Positions 1-7,987 of a DNA stretch of 64,000 nucleotides are shown one piece after another. The position numbers and the translations under genes are program-made. Source of the DNA: Hyphomicrobium_A sp963776675. Its GTDB lineage: Bacteria > Pseudomonadota > Alphaproteobacteria > Rhizobiales > Hyphomicrobiaceae. The notes beneath the pieces were generated by a model, which worked only from the letters and a program-made list of their open reading frames with translations, did not search any database and was not told where the DNA came from. Within the stretch, counting starts at the first letter, position 1. Every line of letters begins with the position of its first letter. The stretch covers positions 37,494 through 101,493 of the forward strand of contig CAVZNR010000026.1 of assembly GCA_963776675.1 (NCBI GenBank), read 5' to 3'.

Positions 1-112
1 ACCCGACGGCTTCGAAGCGCGCATCGATTTGACTTTGACCGATGATTTCCCTCTTGCTGCCGCGATTGTGATTATTTCCTGCCTGCAAGATAAGGCCGAC
101 CGCCGCGCATAA
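1..112 (+). CDS. acpS: Holo-ACP synthase, C-terminal end (partial)
   Basis: The window opens inside this gene; about 36 residues and a TAA stop remain. The fragment contains RIDLTLTDDFPLAAAIVIIS, which resembles the last beta strands of AcpS, the enzyme that transfers phosphopantetheine from CoA to apo-acyl carrier protein. The family ends with a similar T/S-D-x-x-x-A-x-A-x-V-I-I pattern. The gene order that follows (lepB, rnc, era, recO) is the usual neighbourhood of acpS in Hyphomicrobiales, which supports the call. The catalytic part of the protein lies outside the window, so identity rests on the short tail and on context. Confidence 0.68.
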   Translation, partial: PDGFEARIDLTLTDDFPLAAAIVIISCLQDKADRRA

Positions 113-216
113 CGAGCCCGTTTCGCGCTGCGACAACGTGGCGTCAATTGCGCGGCGGCGTCAAAATGGCTATAGCGGCCCGGCGCGGACCGCGGAGTCC
201 GCATCGGGAGTATCGC

Positions 217-975
217 ATGGCGGTTACAGCAAAGACGAGAAACGGCGGTTGGCTCGAGACGATCACCATCGTTATCGAGGCGCTCGCCATCGCGATGCTA
301 GTTCGCACCTTCCTGTATCAGCCCTTCAACATTCCCTCGGGCTCGATGAAGGAGACGCTGCTGATCGGCGATTATCTGTTCGTCTCCAAGCTCTCCTACG
401 GCTACAGCCGCTACTCGTTCTACAATCTCATCCCCTTCTCCGGCCGCATCTTCGGAGCGCCGCCCCAGCGCGGCGACGTGGTGGTGTTCAAGCTGCCGCG
501 TGACAACTCCACCGATTACATCAAGCGCGTCATTGGTCTCCCGGGCGACGAAATCAGTGTTCGCGGCGGCGTGCTGTACATCAACGGCAAGGAAGTACCG
601 CGCCACCGCATCGGCGATTTCGTCACGTCCGAGGGCGACGGGCCGCCCCATCCCATCCCTGCTTACCAGGAGACGCTGCCCAACGGCGTGAAGTACACCG
701 TGCTCGATTCCGAGCAGAACGGCCCCTTCGACAATGTCGGTCCCTACAAGGTGCCGCAGGACAAGTACTTCATGATGGGTGACAACCGCGACAACTCCAC
801 CGACAGCCGCGCCTCGTGGGGCGTGGGCTACGTGCCCTACGAAAATCTCATCGGCCGCGCGGAGATCATCTTCTTCTCCGCCGCCGTCGACGAGCCGGGC
901 GCCTTCCGATGGTGGAGCCCCTGGACGTGGCCGTTCGACGTCCGGTGGGACAGGTTTTTCAAGCTCGTACGCTAG
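217..975 (+). CDS. lepB: Signal peptidase I (LepB)
   Basis: Membrane-bound serine protease that removes signal peptides from exported proteins. The 252-residue protein has one N-terminal membrane segment (about residues 14-34), then box B with the catalytic serine in PSGSMK (Ser43) and box D with the general-base lysine in YIKRVIGLPGDE (Lys103). Box E, GDNRDNSTDSR, follows near residue 190. The ATG at 217 was chosen because a GGGAG ribosome site lies 6 bases upstream and the protein then begins just before the membrane segment; in-frame ATGs at 148 and 166 would add a basic, poorly conserved leader. It lies between acpS and rnc in a conserved order and is probably co-transcribed with them. 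Confidence 0.95.
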   Translation: MAVTAKTRNGGWLETITIVIEALAIAMLVRTFLYQPFNIPSGSMKETLLIGDYLFVSKLSYGYSRYSFYNLIPFSGRIFGAPPQRGDVVVFKLPRDNSTDYIKRVIGLPGDEISVRGGVLYINGKEVPRHRIGDFVTSEGDGPPHPIPAYQETLPNGVKYTVLDSEQNGPFDNVGPYKVPQDKYFMMGDNRDNSTDSRASWGVGYVPYENLIGRAEIIFFSAAVDEPGAFRWWSPWTWPFDVRWDRFFKLVR

Positions 976-1115
976 GAGGGCGCTTGGTGCGGCCGGGAAA
1001 TCCGCGTCACCCGTGTCTTCCGTGCTCGCTGTGTAAAAATTCTGGGGCGCTCGTGAGGGCCCCGAGCCCATATTCCTCTCCGCGATCCGCGCGGATGCGC
1101 TAATCTCGTGACCCC

Positions 1116-1827
1116 ATGCTCCGCCCCAGGAAGTACAAGGAACTCGAAAAGGCATTCGGCCATCGCTTCAAGAATCAACCGCTCTTGGAGGTTGCGTTGA
1201 CGCACGCCAGCATGCGCGGCGGCAAGGGCAAGTGCAGCGACAACGAGCGGCTGGAGTTCATCGGCGACCGGGTCTCTGGGGCTGGCCATCGCCGAGCTTC
1301 TCAACGATCACTTCCCCACCGCCAGCGAGGGCGAGTTGGCGCGCCGCTACAACCGGCTCGTGCGCGGCGAGACCTGCGCAAAGGTCGCGCGCGTGCTGGG
1401 ACTCGGTGCCCATCTCATCCTCTCTGACAGCGAGGCCGGCAGCGGCGGGCGCACCAAGAATACGATCCTCGCGGACGCGATTGAGGCCCTTCTCGGCGCG
1501 GTATTTCTGGACGCTGGCTTCGACGCCGCGCGTGCGGCCGTGCGGCGCTTGTGGGAGAGCCAGTCGGACGAGCTCAACACGACCGCGCGGCCCGACGCCA
1601 AGTCGGCGCTGCAGGAGTGGGCGCAAGGGCAGGGCCTGGCGTTGCCGGAGTACACGGAGATTGCGCGCAAGGGGCCCGACCACGCGCCGCGCTTCACCTC
1701 CGAGGTGCGCATCACCGGCAAGTCCCCCGCCCGGGGCGAGGGTGCCTCCAAGCGCTCCGCCGAACAGGCCGCGGCGCGGGCGTTGCTGGAGCGCGAAGGC
1801 GTGCGCGGAGCGGCCCACCATGAGTGA
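1116..1827 (+). CDS. rnc: Ribonuclease III, broken by a +1 frameshift
   Basis: Double-strand-specific endoribonuclease that processes rRNA precursors and regulatory duplex RNA. The N-terminal part (from 1116) carries the signature NERLEFIGDRV. The frame is then lost, and the rest (LARRYNRLVRGETCAK onward, with a C-terminal dsRNA-binding domain around 1590-1800) is read in the next frame. The break is at about 1275: the sequence reads GTC-T-CTG where the family has V-L-G-L-A. Removing one base gives an uninterrupted 236-residue protein, the normal family length. The gene overlaps the start of era by 8 bases. With many similar one-base breaks in this window, a sequence error is the simplest explanation; true inactivation is possible because rnc is dispensable in some bacteria. 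Confidence 0.88.
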
Positions 1828-2737
1828 AGCCGCCCAGAACCGGCGCTGCGGCTTCATCGCCGTCATTGGGGCGCCCAACGCCGGCAAGTCGACGCTGGTC
1901 AACGCCCTCGTCGGCGCCAAGGTATCGATCGTCTCACGCAAGGTGCAGACGACGCGCGTGCCTCTGCGCGGCATCGCCGTGGAGGGCGACACTCAGCTCG
2001 TCTTCATCGATACGCCGGGTCTCTTCGCGCCGCGCCGGCGCCTCGACCAGGCGATGGTGGACGCTGCGTGGGGCGGCGCCAAGGACGCCGACCTCGTGGT
2101 CCTCGTCGTCGACGCGGCGAAGGGGCTCGACGAGGACGTCGAGCGCATTTTGGCGCGCCTCAAGGATGCGAAGACCCCACTGCTCGCGGTCTTGAACAAG
2201 GTGGATCGGGTCACTGCCAAAGAGAAACTGTTGGCGCTGGCCCAGGCACTGGAGCAGCACGCGCCGTTCGCCGCCATTCACATGATCTCGGCACTTTCCG
2301 GCGACGGCGTTGCCGACCTGAAGGCCGATCTTTCCGCGCGCATGCCGGACGGCCCCTGGCACTATCCCGCCGACGACCTTTCCGACGCGCCGCTGCGGAT
2401 CCTCGCCGCCGAGATCACGCGCGAGAAGATTTTCAATCGGCTGCACGACGAGTTGCCCTACGCCATCACGGTTGAGACGACCGCCTGGCAGGAGCGCAAG
2501 AAGGACCGCTCGGTGCGCATCGAGCAGACCATCTACGTGACGCGAGCCGGGCAGAAGGCGATCGTGCTCGGGAAGGGCGGCCAGACCATCAAACAGATCT
2601 CGACGGAGGCGCGCGTGGAGCTGGCCCAGGTCCTGGAGCGCAAAGTGCATCTGTTCCTCTTCGTAAAGGTGCGCGCGGGTTGGCAGGACGACCCCGAACG
2701 CTACCGCGAGATGGGCCTGGAGCTGCCGAAGAAATGA
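1820..2737 (+). CDS. era: GTPase Era
   Basis: Ribosome-assembly GTPase that binds the 3' end of 16S rRNA and acts in 30S maturation. The 305-residue protein shows the G1 loop GAPNAGKS (residues 17-24), G3 DTPG, G4 NKVD and a G5 SALSGDG region. A C-terminal KH domain follows, with the GKGGQTIKQI loop near residue 252. The ATG at 1820 overlaps the end of rnc, which implies translational coupling, and places the P-loop where the family has it. The reading frame extends upstream to 1232, but that part is only rnc read out of frame. recO follows 15 bases downstream. Confidence 0.96.
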   Translation: MSEAAQNRRCGFIAVIGAPNAGKSTLVNALVGAKVSIVSRKVQTTRVPLRGIAVEGDTQLVFIDTPGLFAPRRRLDQAMVDAAWGGAKDADLVVLVVDAAKGLDEDVERILARLKDAKTPLLAVLNKVDRVTAKEKLLALAQALEQHAPFAAIHMISALSGDGVADLKADLSARMPDGPWHYPADDLSDAPLRILAAEITREKIFNRLHDELPYAITVETTAWQERKKDRSVRIEQTIYVTRAGQKAIVLGKGGQTIKQISTEARVELAQVLERKVHLFLFVKVRAGWQDDPERYREMGLELPKK

Positions 2738-2752
2738 CGCTGCGGACGCGCG

Positions 2753-3493
2753 ATGCAGTGGTCCGATGAAGGCGTAATCCTGTCGGTCAGGGCGCACGGC
2801 GAGACAGCAGCCGTCGCCGAGATCTTCACGCGCGCTCACGGCCGCCATCTCGGCCTCGTGCACGGCGGGCGCTCCCGCCGCCTGCGCCCCGTTCTGCAGA
2901 CGGGCAATCACATCGACGCCACCTGGAAAGCCCGGCTGGCCGAGCACCTCGGTCACGTCAGCGTGGAGTTGCGCAAGGGCTACGCCGCGCAGGCGATGAA
3001 CGATCCTTTGGCGCTGGCCGGCCTGTCCTCCCTGTGTGCGCTCGCCCACCTGCTGCCCGAGCGCGATCCCCATCCGAGCCTGTTCGAGGTGACGCTGTTC
3101 GTGTTGGGCTATCTCGACGAGCCCGACGTGTGGCCCGCGCTCATGGTGCGCTGGGAGATGGCGCTGCTCGATGAGCTGGGCTTCGGTCTCGATCTGGCGA
3201 CCTGTGCGGCGACGGGGGTGCGCGAGGAGCTGGTCTACGTCTCGCCGAAATCGGGGCGCGCGGTTTCCGCCGACGCAGGTGCGCCCTACAAAGACAGGAT
3301 GCTGAGCCTGCCGGCTTTCCTCGCAAAGGGACGCCAAGGCGCGGCGACGATTGCCGATGTCGCGGCGGGTCTCGATCTCACGGGGCACTTCCTGGAGACG
3401 CGCGTTCTCATTCCGCGGGAGGCCACGCTCCCCCAGGCGCGCCAGCGCCTCGGCGAGCTGATCGCGCGTCGTGCCGCCGCCACCGCGCGTTGA
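2753..3493 (+). CDS. recO: DNA repair protein RecO
   Basis: Recombination mediator that helps load RecA on SSB-coated DNA in the RecFOR pathway. The 246-residue protein starts with the family opening W-x-D-E-G-V-I-L-S and a G-R-x-x-G-L-V-x-G-G motif of the N-terminal OB fold (residues 1-80). A helical C-terminal domain follows. It contains CAATG near residue 157 and the family phrase VYVSPKSGRAVS, with one cysteine where some RecO proteins have a zinc cluster. It follows era in the standard alphaproteobacterial order. The ATG at 2753 lies 15 bases after the era stop. Confidence 0.93.
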   Translation: MQWSDEGVILSVRAHGETAAVAEIFTRAHGRHLGLVHGGRSRRLRPVLQTGNHIDATWKARLAEHLGHVSVELRKGYAAQAMNDPLALAGLSSLCALAHLLPERDPHPSLFEVTLFVLGYLDEPDVWPALMVRWEMALLDELGFGLDLATCAATGVREELVYVSPKSGRAVSADAGAPYKDRMLSLPAFLAKGRQGAATIADVAAGLDLTGHFLETRVLIPREATLPQARQRLGELIARRAAATAR

Positions 3494-3654
3494 CGGCGGC
3501 CGTTTACGCGCGGCGCGGACGATGGCTGCCCCCGCAATTGTCTTAATGCTTTCAAGGCTGCCGCCCCGTGTAACCCGTCCTTAGGGAGCGGGCGAAAGGA
3601 TGCGCCCGGGCCACCACCGGCTCGTTCCAGCATCCGGTCATCGAGGAGACACCT

Positions 3655-4068
3655 ATGGGCAGCAGCAAAGAATTGGCCGTGCGCCAGGCCGCCGACGCGT
3701 TCTACGAGGCGTTGAACGCCATGTTCAAAGGCGATGTTGCGCCCATGAAGGACGTCTGGTCGCACGATGACGACGTCGTCTACATGGGGCCGGGTGGCTC
3801 AATCAAGGTGGGCTGGGACAAGGTTTTCAAGGACTGGGAGAGCCAGGCTGCACGCAAGCTCGGCGGCAAGGTCATGCCGAAGGACGTGCACTTCACCGTC
3901 GGCGATCATATTGCGGTGATGTACGCGATCGAGAGCGGCGAAAACACCAACATCAACGGCAAGCGCGAGAAGGTGGCGATCCGTGTCACCAATCTGTTCC
4001 GCAAGAAAGGCGACGCCTGGAAGATGATCGGCCACCACACCGACCTGCTGGCCGGCATCAAGGGTTAG
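3655..4068 (+). CDS. NTF2-like (SnoaL/DUF4440-type) protein
   Basis: A 137-residue protein of the cone-shaped NTF2-like fold, similar to SnoaL_3/DUF4440 members: ALNAMFKGDVAPMKDVWSHD near the N-terminus, then GPGG, GWDKVFKDWE and a C-terminal TNLFRKKGDAWKMIGHHTDL strand pair. Members range from isomerases to calcium/calmodulin kinase association domains, and many have no known reaction, so function cannot be given. No signal peptide is seen, so it should be cytoplasmic. A GAGGAG ribosome site lies upstream of the ATG. The gene ends overlapping the tail of the convergent CAP gene by 11 bases. Confidence 0.85.
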   Translation: MGSSKELAVRQAADAFYEALNAMFKGDVAPMKDVWSHDDDVVYMGPGGSIKVGWDKVFKDWESQAARKLGGKVMPKDVHFTVGDHIAVMYAIESGENTNINGKREKVAIRVTNLFRKKGDAWKMIGHHTDLLAGIKG

Positions 4069-4750
4069 CGCCGACGCGGCTGACATCGACCTTCACTCCG
4101 CCATCCGGGTTGGAGCGCAGCGTATAGACGCGGCCGTCGCGCGCCTCGTAGCGCCCGACGCCGCTTCTTGCGTCGAGCTGGAATACTATGTCGCCGGCGG
4201 CACAGCTCGTGTGGCCGATGATCTGGTGCGGCAACGCTTTGCGCGCTTCGCCGGCAAACGTGTAGGGCACCGTGCTCGTCGTTCTGTTGGCGATCGTGAA
4301 GGTGTAGCTGAGCGCGCGGGGCCGCGCGAACACCTGCACGGCGACGTAGCGGGGATCATAGCTGCCGGCGCGCGCAACCGCGACGCCGATGTCGGTGACC
4401 TCGGGTAAAAGCAGGTTGCGCAGGTGGCCGGGCGACCCGATCCACCCGTTGAGCGTCAGACGGGCATAGCCCAGCGCGCTGAATCCGCTGCTGTCATAGG
4501 CGACGGCCAGGTTCTCGCCGATCTGGCAATAAGCGTATCCCGCCGCCTTGATGCGCGTCGCCGGCGTCGTGCCGTCGATCGAGTGCGAGAGCTCGCCTTT
4601 GCGCGCCGCCAGCACTTTCGCGTAGGCTTGCGCGGCCGCTTCGAGCAGCGGGTTCGGCGTTACGCGCCCAAGCTTGTGCTCGGCGCGAAATGCGTTCGTC
4701 ATCTGGACGATGGCCGTCTCGGTGGCAGGGATATCCATGGCTGCGGGCAT
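4058..4750 (-). CDS. CAP (SCP/PR-1) domain protein
   Basis: About 230 residues with a CAP domain: MTNAFRAEHKLGRVTPNP at the start (N-x-x-R-x-x-H-x-L pattern), SHSIDG with the conserved histidine, GENLAVAY, LTLNGWIGSPGHLRNLL (the W-x-x-S-P-G-H-x-x-N/L signature) and DIGVAVA. These match the YkwD-like bacterial group. Function of bacterial CAP proteins is mostly unknown; they are usually exported. The ATG at 4750 (or 4738) gives no signal peptide. Longer in-frame starts would overlap the upstream membrane gene and add low-complexity sequence, so the true N-terminus is unsettled. A C-terminal segment of about 100 residues after the CAP domain is unassigned. Confidence 0.83.
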   Translation of the reverse strand: MPAAMDIPATETAIVQMTNAFRAEHKLGRVTPNPLLEAAAQAYAKVLAARKGELSHSIDGTTPATRIKAAGYAYCQIGENLAVAYDSSGFSALGYARLTLNGWIGSPGHLRNLLLPEVTDIGVAVARAGSYDPRYVAVQVFARPRALSYTFTIANRTTSTVPYTFAGEARKALPHQIIGHTSCAAGDIVFQLDARSGVGRYEARDGRVYTLRSNPDGGVKVDVSRVGANP

Positions 4751-4790
4751 GGGCGAGGCTAACCGCGAATGTGAGGCGGCACGGTGGCCG

Positions 4791-5243
4791 TCATTGCTCG
4801 TCGCGCGTCTCGAGATGGAACTTGTGCAGGACACGGTGGAAGATCGGCGCCAGCACGAAGCCGGTGGCGATAATGATGAGAAGCCCGGAGAAGATGGCAT
4901 AGCTGCCGGCGAACAGCTTGCCGCCTGTGGTCTTGAGCTCGATGGCCGGTCCCATGCCAGACAGGATCATGGCGGCGTTGAGATAGGCGTCGGTGAGCGA
5001 CAGGCCCTCGAAGCCGGCGTAGCCTGCCATCCCGATGACGAGGCCGACCCCGACGATGATGAACCACAGCCCGATGGCGCGCAGCATGCGGCGGACAAAG
5101 ATGCGCCCCGGAACCACCTTGTCGCGGCGTCGTTCAAACGTCGTCAGGCTGAAATGAATGGCCGCACCCTCGATCCAGAAGACCCGCCCAGTGTACGGTG
5201 CCCGTGAAGCGCGGATCAATGTCTTGCAGCGCAGCACGGGCAT
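4791..5243 (-). CDS. Small conserved two-helix membrane protein
   Basis: The confident part starts around 5160 and has two membrane helices: LWFIIVGVGLVIGMAGYAG and SGLLIIIATGFVLAPIF. Between them lies a conserved-looking stretch, LTDAYLNAAMILSGMGP, and the protein ends in a histidine-rich basic tail. This resembles an uncharacterised family of short bacterial membrane proteins; no function is known to me. The only upstream ATG in frame for a full N-terminus is at 5243 (150 residues), but its first 28 residues look non-coding. Homologous-looking sequence starts near 5159, where only an ATT is available; the next ATG is at 5087 (98 residues). It lies 40 bases upstream of the CAP gene on the same strand. 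Confidence 0.72.
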   Translation of the reverse strand: MPVLRCKTLIRASRAPYTGRVFWIEGAAIHFSLTTFERRRDKVVPGRIFVRRMLRAIGLWFIIVGVGLVIGMAGYAGFEGLSLTDAYLNAAMILSGMGPAIELKTTGGKLFAGSYAIFSGLLIIIATGFVLAPIFHRVLHKFHLETRDEQ

Positions 5244-5327
5244 AATTTCGGGTTCATGTCTCCCGCGTCTATACTGGCCTCCAGGAGCGGGGCCGTTACA
5301 ACCCAAGAAGCGAGCAGGACACCGCAA

Positions 5328-5793
5328 ATGAGCCGGGCCTTCGTCAAAGAGCAGGAGGATGGCGGCGTCGAGGATCTCCCCGACCGCCTGATCTCCGAGC
5401 ATCCCAACCTGGTGACGCCGGAAGGCCTCAAGCATATCGAGGCCGAGGTCGCCCGGCTGATGGCTGAGCATTCCGCAGCCCAGTCCGAGGAGGATCGCAC
5501 CCGCACGGCGGCGGCTGCGCGCGATCTGCGCTACTGGACCGCGCGCCAGCAAAGCGCCGAGGTGGTGACACCGCCCGCCGATCCCGAGCACGTGCACTTC
5601 GGCTCCACCGTCATGGTCGCGCGCGCACGATGGCCGGCGCCAGACGTTCCGCATCGTCGGAGAGGACGAGGCCGATCCGGCGAAGGGCACCATTCCCTAC
5701 GTGTCGCCGCTGGCACGCGCGCTGGTCGGCAAGGCCGTTGGTGAGGTCGTAAAGTTGGGCGAGGGTCAGGTGGAGGTTCTGGAGGTGCGGTGA
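5328..5793 (+). CDS. GreA/GreB-family elongation factor, +1 frameshift
   Basis: The N-terminal half (FVKEQEDG, LPDRLISEHPNLVTPEGL, then an acidic coiled coil) and the C-terminal half (TFRIVGEDEADPAKGTIPYV, SPLARALVGKAVGEVV) together match the GreA/GreB family. The C-terminal half is the FKBP-like domain that binds RNA polymerase. The halves are in different frames. Removing one base in the GCGCGCGC stretch at about 5626 restores R-D-D-G-R-R-Q-T-F and a 154-residue protein. This is distinct from the canonical greA at 21.6 kb; the family includes GreB and nucleoside diphosphate kinase regulators. Its sequence order (unusual LPDRLIS leader) suggests an alphaproteobacterial paralogue whose role in transcript cleavage or polymerase rescue is untested. 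Confidence 0.82.
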
Positions 5794-5867
5794 GCCGCGC
5801 ACTCCCTTGCGGGCCGGCCCTCGGGCAGCCACATAGAAGCCCAGGCACGAGCGCCGGGGAGGACAGC

Positions 5868-6086
5868 ATGGTTCGTCGCGTTGTGAGTATTTGTCTGGTC
5901 GCCGCCATGGCGGCCGCGGTCGGCATGCCCGCAAGTGCCAAGGGCTATCGAGGCTACAAGGCCATCCGGGACGCGCCCGTCAAGGACTGCACCCGCGTCA
6001 ACGGCCGTTATGGCTATTACGGCAATCCCTGGTGCACGCGGGCCGAGCAGGCGCGCTGGGATCGCTGGGAGGCGAGCCGGCGGTAG
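5868..6086 (+). CDS. Small secreted protein, unknown function
   Basis: A 72-residue protein with a clear Sec signal peptide (MVRRVVSICLVAAMAAAVG, cleavage likely after ASA near residue 22). The mature part of about 50 residues is rich in glycine, tyrosine and arginine, with two cysteines (KDCTRVNGRYGYYGNPWCT) that could form one disulfide. The ATG at 5868 follows a GGGGAGG ribosome site at 6-7 bases. Similar short Gly/Tyr-rich exported proteins are common in Hyphomicrobiales, but I know of no function. It converges on the SoxYZ-like gene. Confidence 0.72.
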   Translation: MVRRVVSICLVAAMAAAVGMPASAKGYRGYKAIRDAPVKDCTRVNGRYGYYGNPWCTRAEQARWDRWEASRR

Positions 6087-6125
6087 GTTTATCTGGTCAC
6101 GCAAGAAAGCCGACGGGGCGAGTCC

Positions 6126-6933
6126 CTAGCTCCCCTGCCCGATGGGGAAGCTCCGCTCCCACGAGGCGCCGTCGCTGTCGGTCACCTGCACGTGCATCTG
6201 CTCGGCGCCGTTGGCCTTGTAGTCGAACTCGATGGTCGGGTTCTGCGACAGGGTCATGGAGCCGCGCATCGCCAGCACGCGCTCGTCGCCTTCGCGCACC
6301 TCCATATCGGTGACGATGCGCAACGGCACGTAGAGCAGGGTGAGCTGGTCGAGCACCATGCCCGGTATGGTTCGGGTGGTTGACGGTGAGGCGCGCGCTC
6401 GGCGTGATCTCGGTGGCGGCCGCCGTCTTGCGCAGGGGCTGGAACGTCATCTTGCCCATGTTGGCCGCGATCTCCTGCGGGTCGCCCTGAGGCGGCGCCG
6501 AGCAGGACGCCTGGCCGCCGGCGAACTTCACGAAGCGATCGGCCATGTAGAGCTGCCCGTCGCTCGCCTCCAGAATCGCGCGCACGTCGGTCGCCGCGTT
6601 GAGGCGCAGGTCGGTGGCGATGCGGACCTTGCTTCGGTCCTGCCCGAACTCGAACACGGCCGCGACCGGCGTCGGGTTCTGGTCGACGATCAGCGTAAGA
6701 CTGCGGATGGTGCGTCCGTCCGCCAAGCTCGCATCGACCGCGATCGGCACATGGCTCTGATCCTTGGGACGCGTCGGCGCGGTGAGCTGGACGATCTCGC
6801 CGGCAGGCGCGATGGCGCGGCCGGCGAACACGTTGGCCTGCACCTCGTCCCAGGCCGAACCGGCGCTCGCTGCGGCTGGGAGCCCCAAGCTCGCCACGGC
6901 GGCAAGTGCCAGGATCTGCAATGAGCGGCGCAT
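6126..6933 (-). CDS. Fused SoxYZ-like carrier (quinoprotein-associated), +1 frameshift
   Basis: Periplasmic protein with a signal peptide (MRRSLQILALAAVASLGLP). An N-terminal SoxY-like domain (WDEVQANVFAGRAI, VPIAVDASL) is followed by a C-terminal SoxZ-like domain (TLLYVPLRIVTDMEV, MTLSQNPTIEFDYKANG). This arrangement matches the family named quinoprotein dehydrogenase-associated SoxYZ-like carrier, usually encoded with methanol- or other PQQ-dehydrogenase systems. The frame breaks at H-P-N-H-T-G: one extra base in the CCC run at 6361-6363. Removing it gives 268 residues. No quinoprotein dehydrogenase gene lies in this window, so the carrier is an orphan here. The SoxY cysteine-containing carrier tail (GGCGG) is not seen; a lone cysteine occurs in GGQASCSAPP. 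Confidence 0.82.
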
Positions 6934-7054
6934 GAGGCGTCTCCCGAATCAAAAGGGATTATTGGCCCACGATCCGTGGGCGGCCCAGTATGCCTCATTT
7001 GTGCATCGGCGTACAACGGGCGCGCGTATGCAACTGTATTGCACCGGGCGTGCG

Positions 7055-7912
7055 CTATTGCGAGGTCGCCACGACGCGGCCGACCTCGGCGTGCACCTCG
7101 TTGCGCCGGTCGGGGCCCACGCTTGCCTGGGCGAGATAGGCAGCGATCAGAATGGGCGCGCGGCCCGGTGGCCAGGCGATGGCAATATCGTTGGCGCAGG
7201 CGCCCGCCGTGCCCGTCTTGTCGCCAACGCGCCAGTCGTCGGGAAGGCCTGCACGCAGGCGCTTGTCGCCGGTCGTGTTGGCGACGAGCCAGTTGGTCAG
7301 CTGCGCGCGCGAACCGGGTGTCAGGGCCTCGCCCAACAAAACGCGCTGCATGAGCCCCAGCATCGCCGCGGGCGTGGTCGTATCGCGCGGATCACCGGGT
7401 CGGGCCTCATTCAAAGCCGTCTCAGTACGGTCGAGTCGCGTGAGGTCGTCGCCGAGCGCGCGCACATAGGCTGTCAGCGCCGCCGGTCCGCCGAAGCTTG
7501 CAAGCAGCAGGTTGCCGGCCGTGTTGTCGCTCAAGGTGATGGCGGCTTCGCACAGCGCGGCCATGGTCATGCCGTTGTCCACGTGACGCTCCGTGGCGGG
7601 CGAGTAGTCGACGAGGTCGGCGCGTGTGTAGGTCACAAGCCGGTCGAGCCTTTCCTTCTCGTCGTCGACGCGCGCGAGCACGAGGGCAGCCGCAAGGACC
7701 TTGAAGGTGCTGAGAAGCGGAAAGCGCTCGTCCGCCCGGTGCGCGAAGTGGCGCCCGCTCTCGGTGTCGAGCACGGCGACGCCCAGTCGACCGCCGCTCC
7801 GTCCCTCGATGGACTCGAGGCGCGCGGCGGCGGTCGTAGCGCCCCATGCAAGGGTCGGAACAGCAAGGAGTGGCGCGGCGAGGATCGCGCGTCGCGTCAT
7901 GAGGGATGGCAT
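7055..7912 (-). CDS. bla: Class A beta-lactamase
   Basis: Periplasmic serine hydrolase that opens beta-lactam rings. The 285-residue protein has an N-terminal signal with an arginine pair (MTRRAILAAPLLAV), which suggests Tat export. All class A motifs are present: S-T-F-K (catalytic Ser68 and Lys71), S-D-N in LSDNTAGN, the omega-loop E-x-x-L-N in TETALNEARPGDPRD, and K-T-G in GDKTGTAG. The overall order matches chromosomal class A enzymes. There is no divergent ampR-like LysR gene beside it, so regulation is not apparent. Two starts are possible (7912 and 7900), with the shorter matching a Tat signal better. ytoQ lies just upstream on the same strand. Confidence 0.94.
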   Translation of the reverse strand: MPSLMTRRAILAAPLLAVPTLAWGATTAAARLESIEGRSGGRLGVAVLDTESGRHFAHRADERFPLLSTFKVLAAALVLARVDDEKERLDRLVTYTRADLVDYSPATERHVDNGMTMAALCEAAITLSDNTAGNLLLASFGGPAALTAYVRALGDDLTRLDRTETALNEARPGDPRDTTTPAAMLGLMQRVLLGEALTPGSRAQLTNWLVANTTGDKRLRAGLPDDWRVGDKTGTAGACANDIAIAWPPGRAPILIAAYLAQASVGPDRRNEVHAEVGRVVATSQ

Positions 7913-7987
7913 GTCGTCACCGGGCGTGGCTGTGATTGGCGCAAGTCAGCGGCAAATTGCGCCGGAAGCATGTCGCCTGATCCGCCC

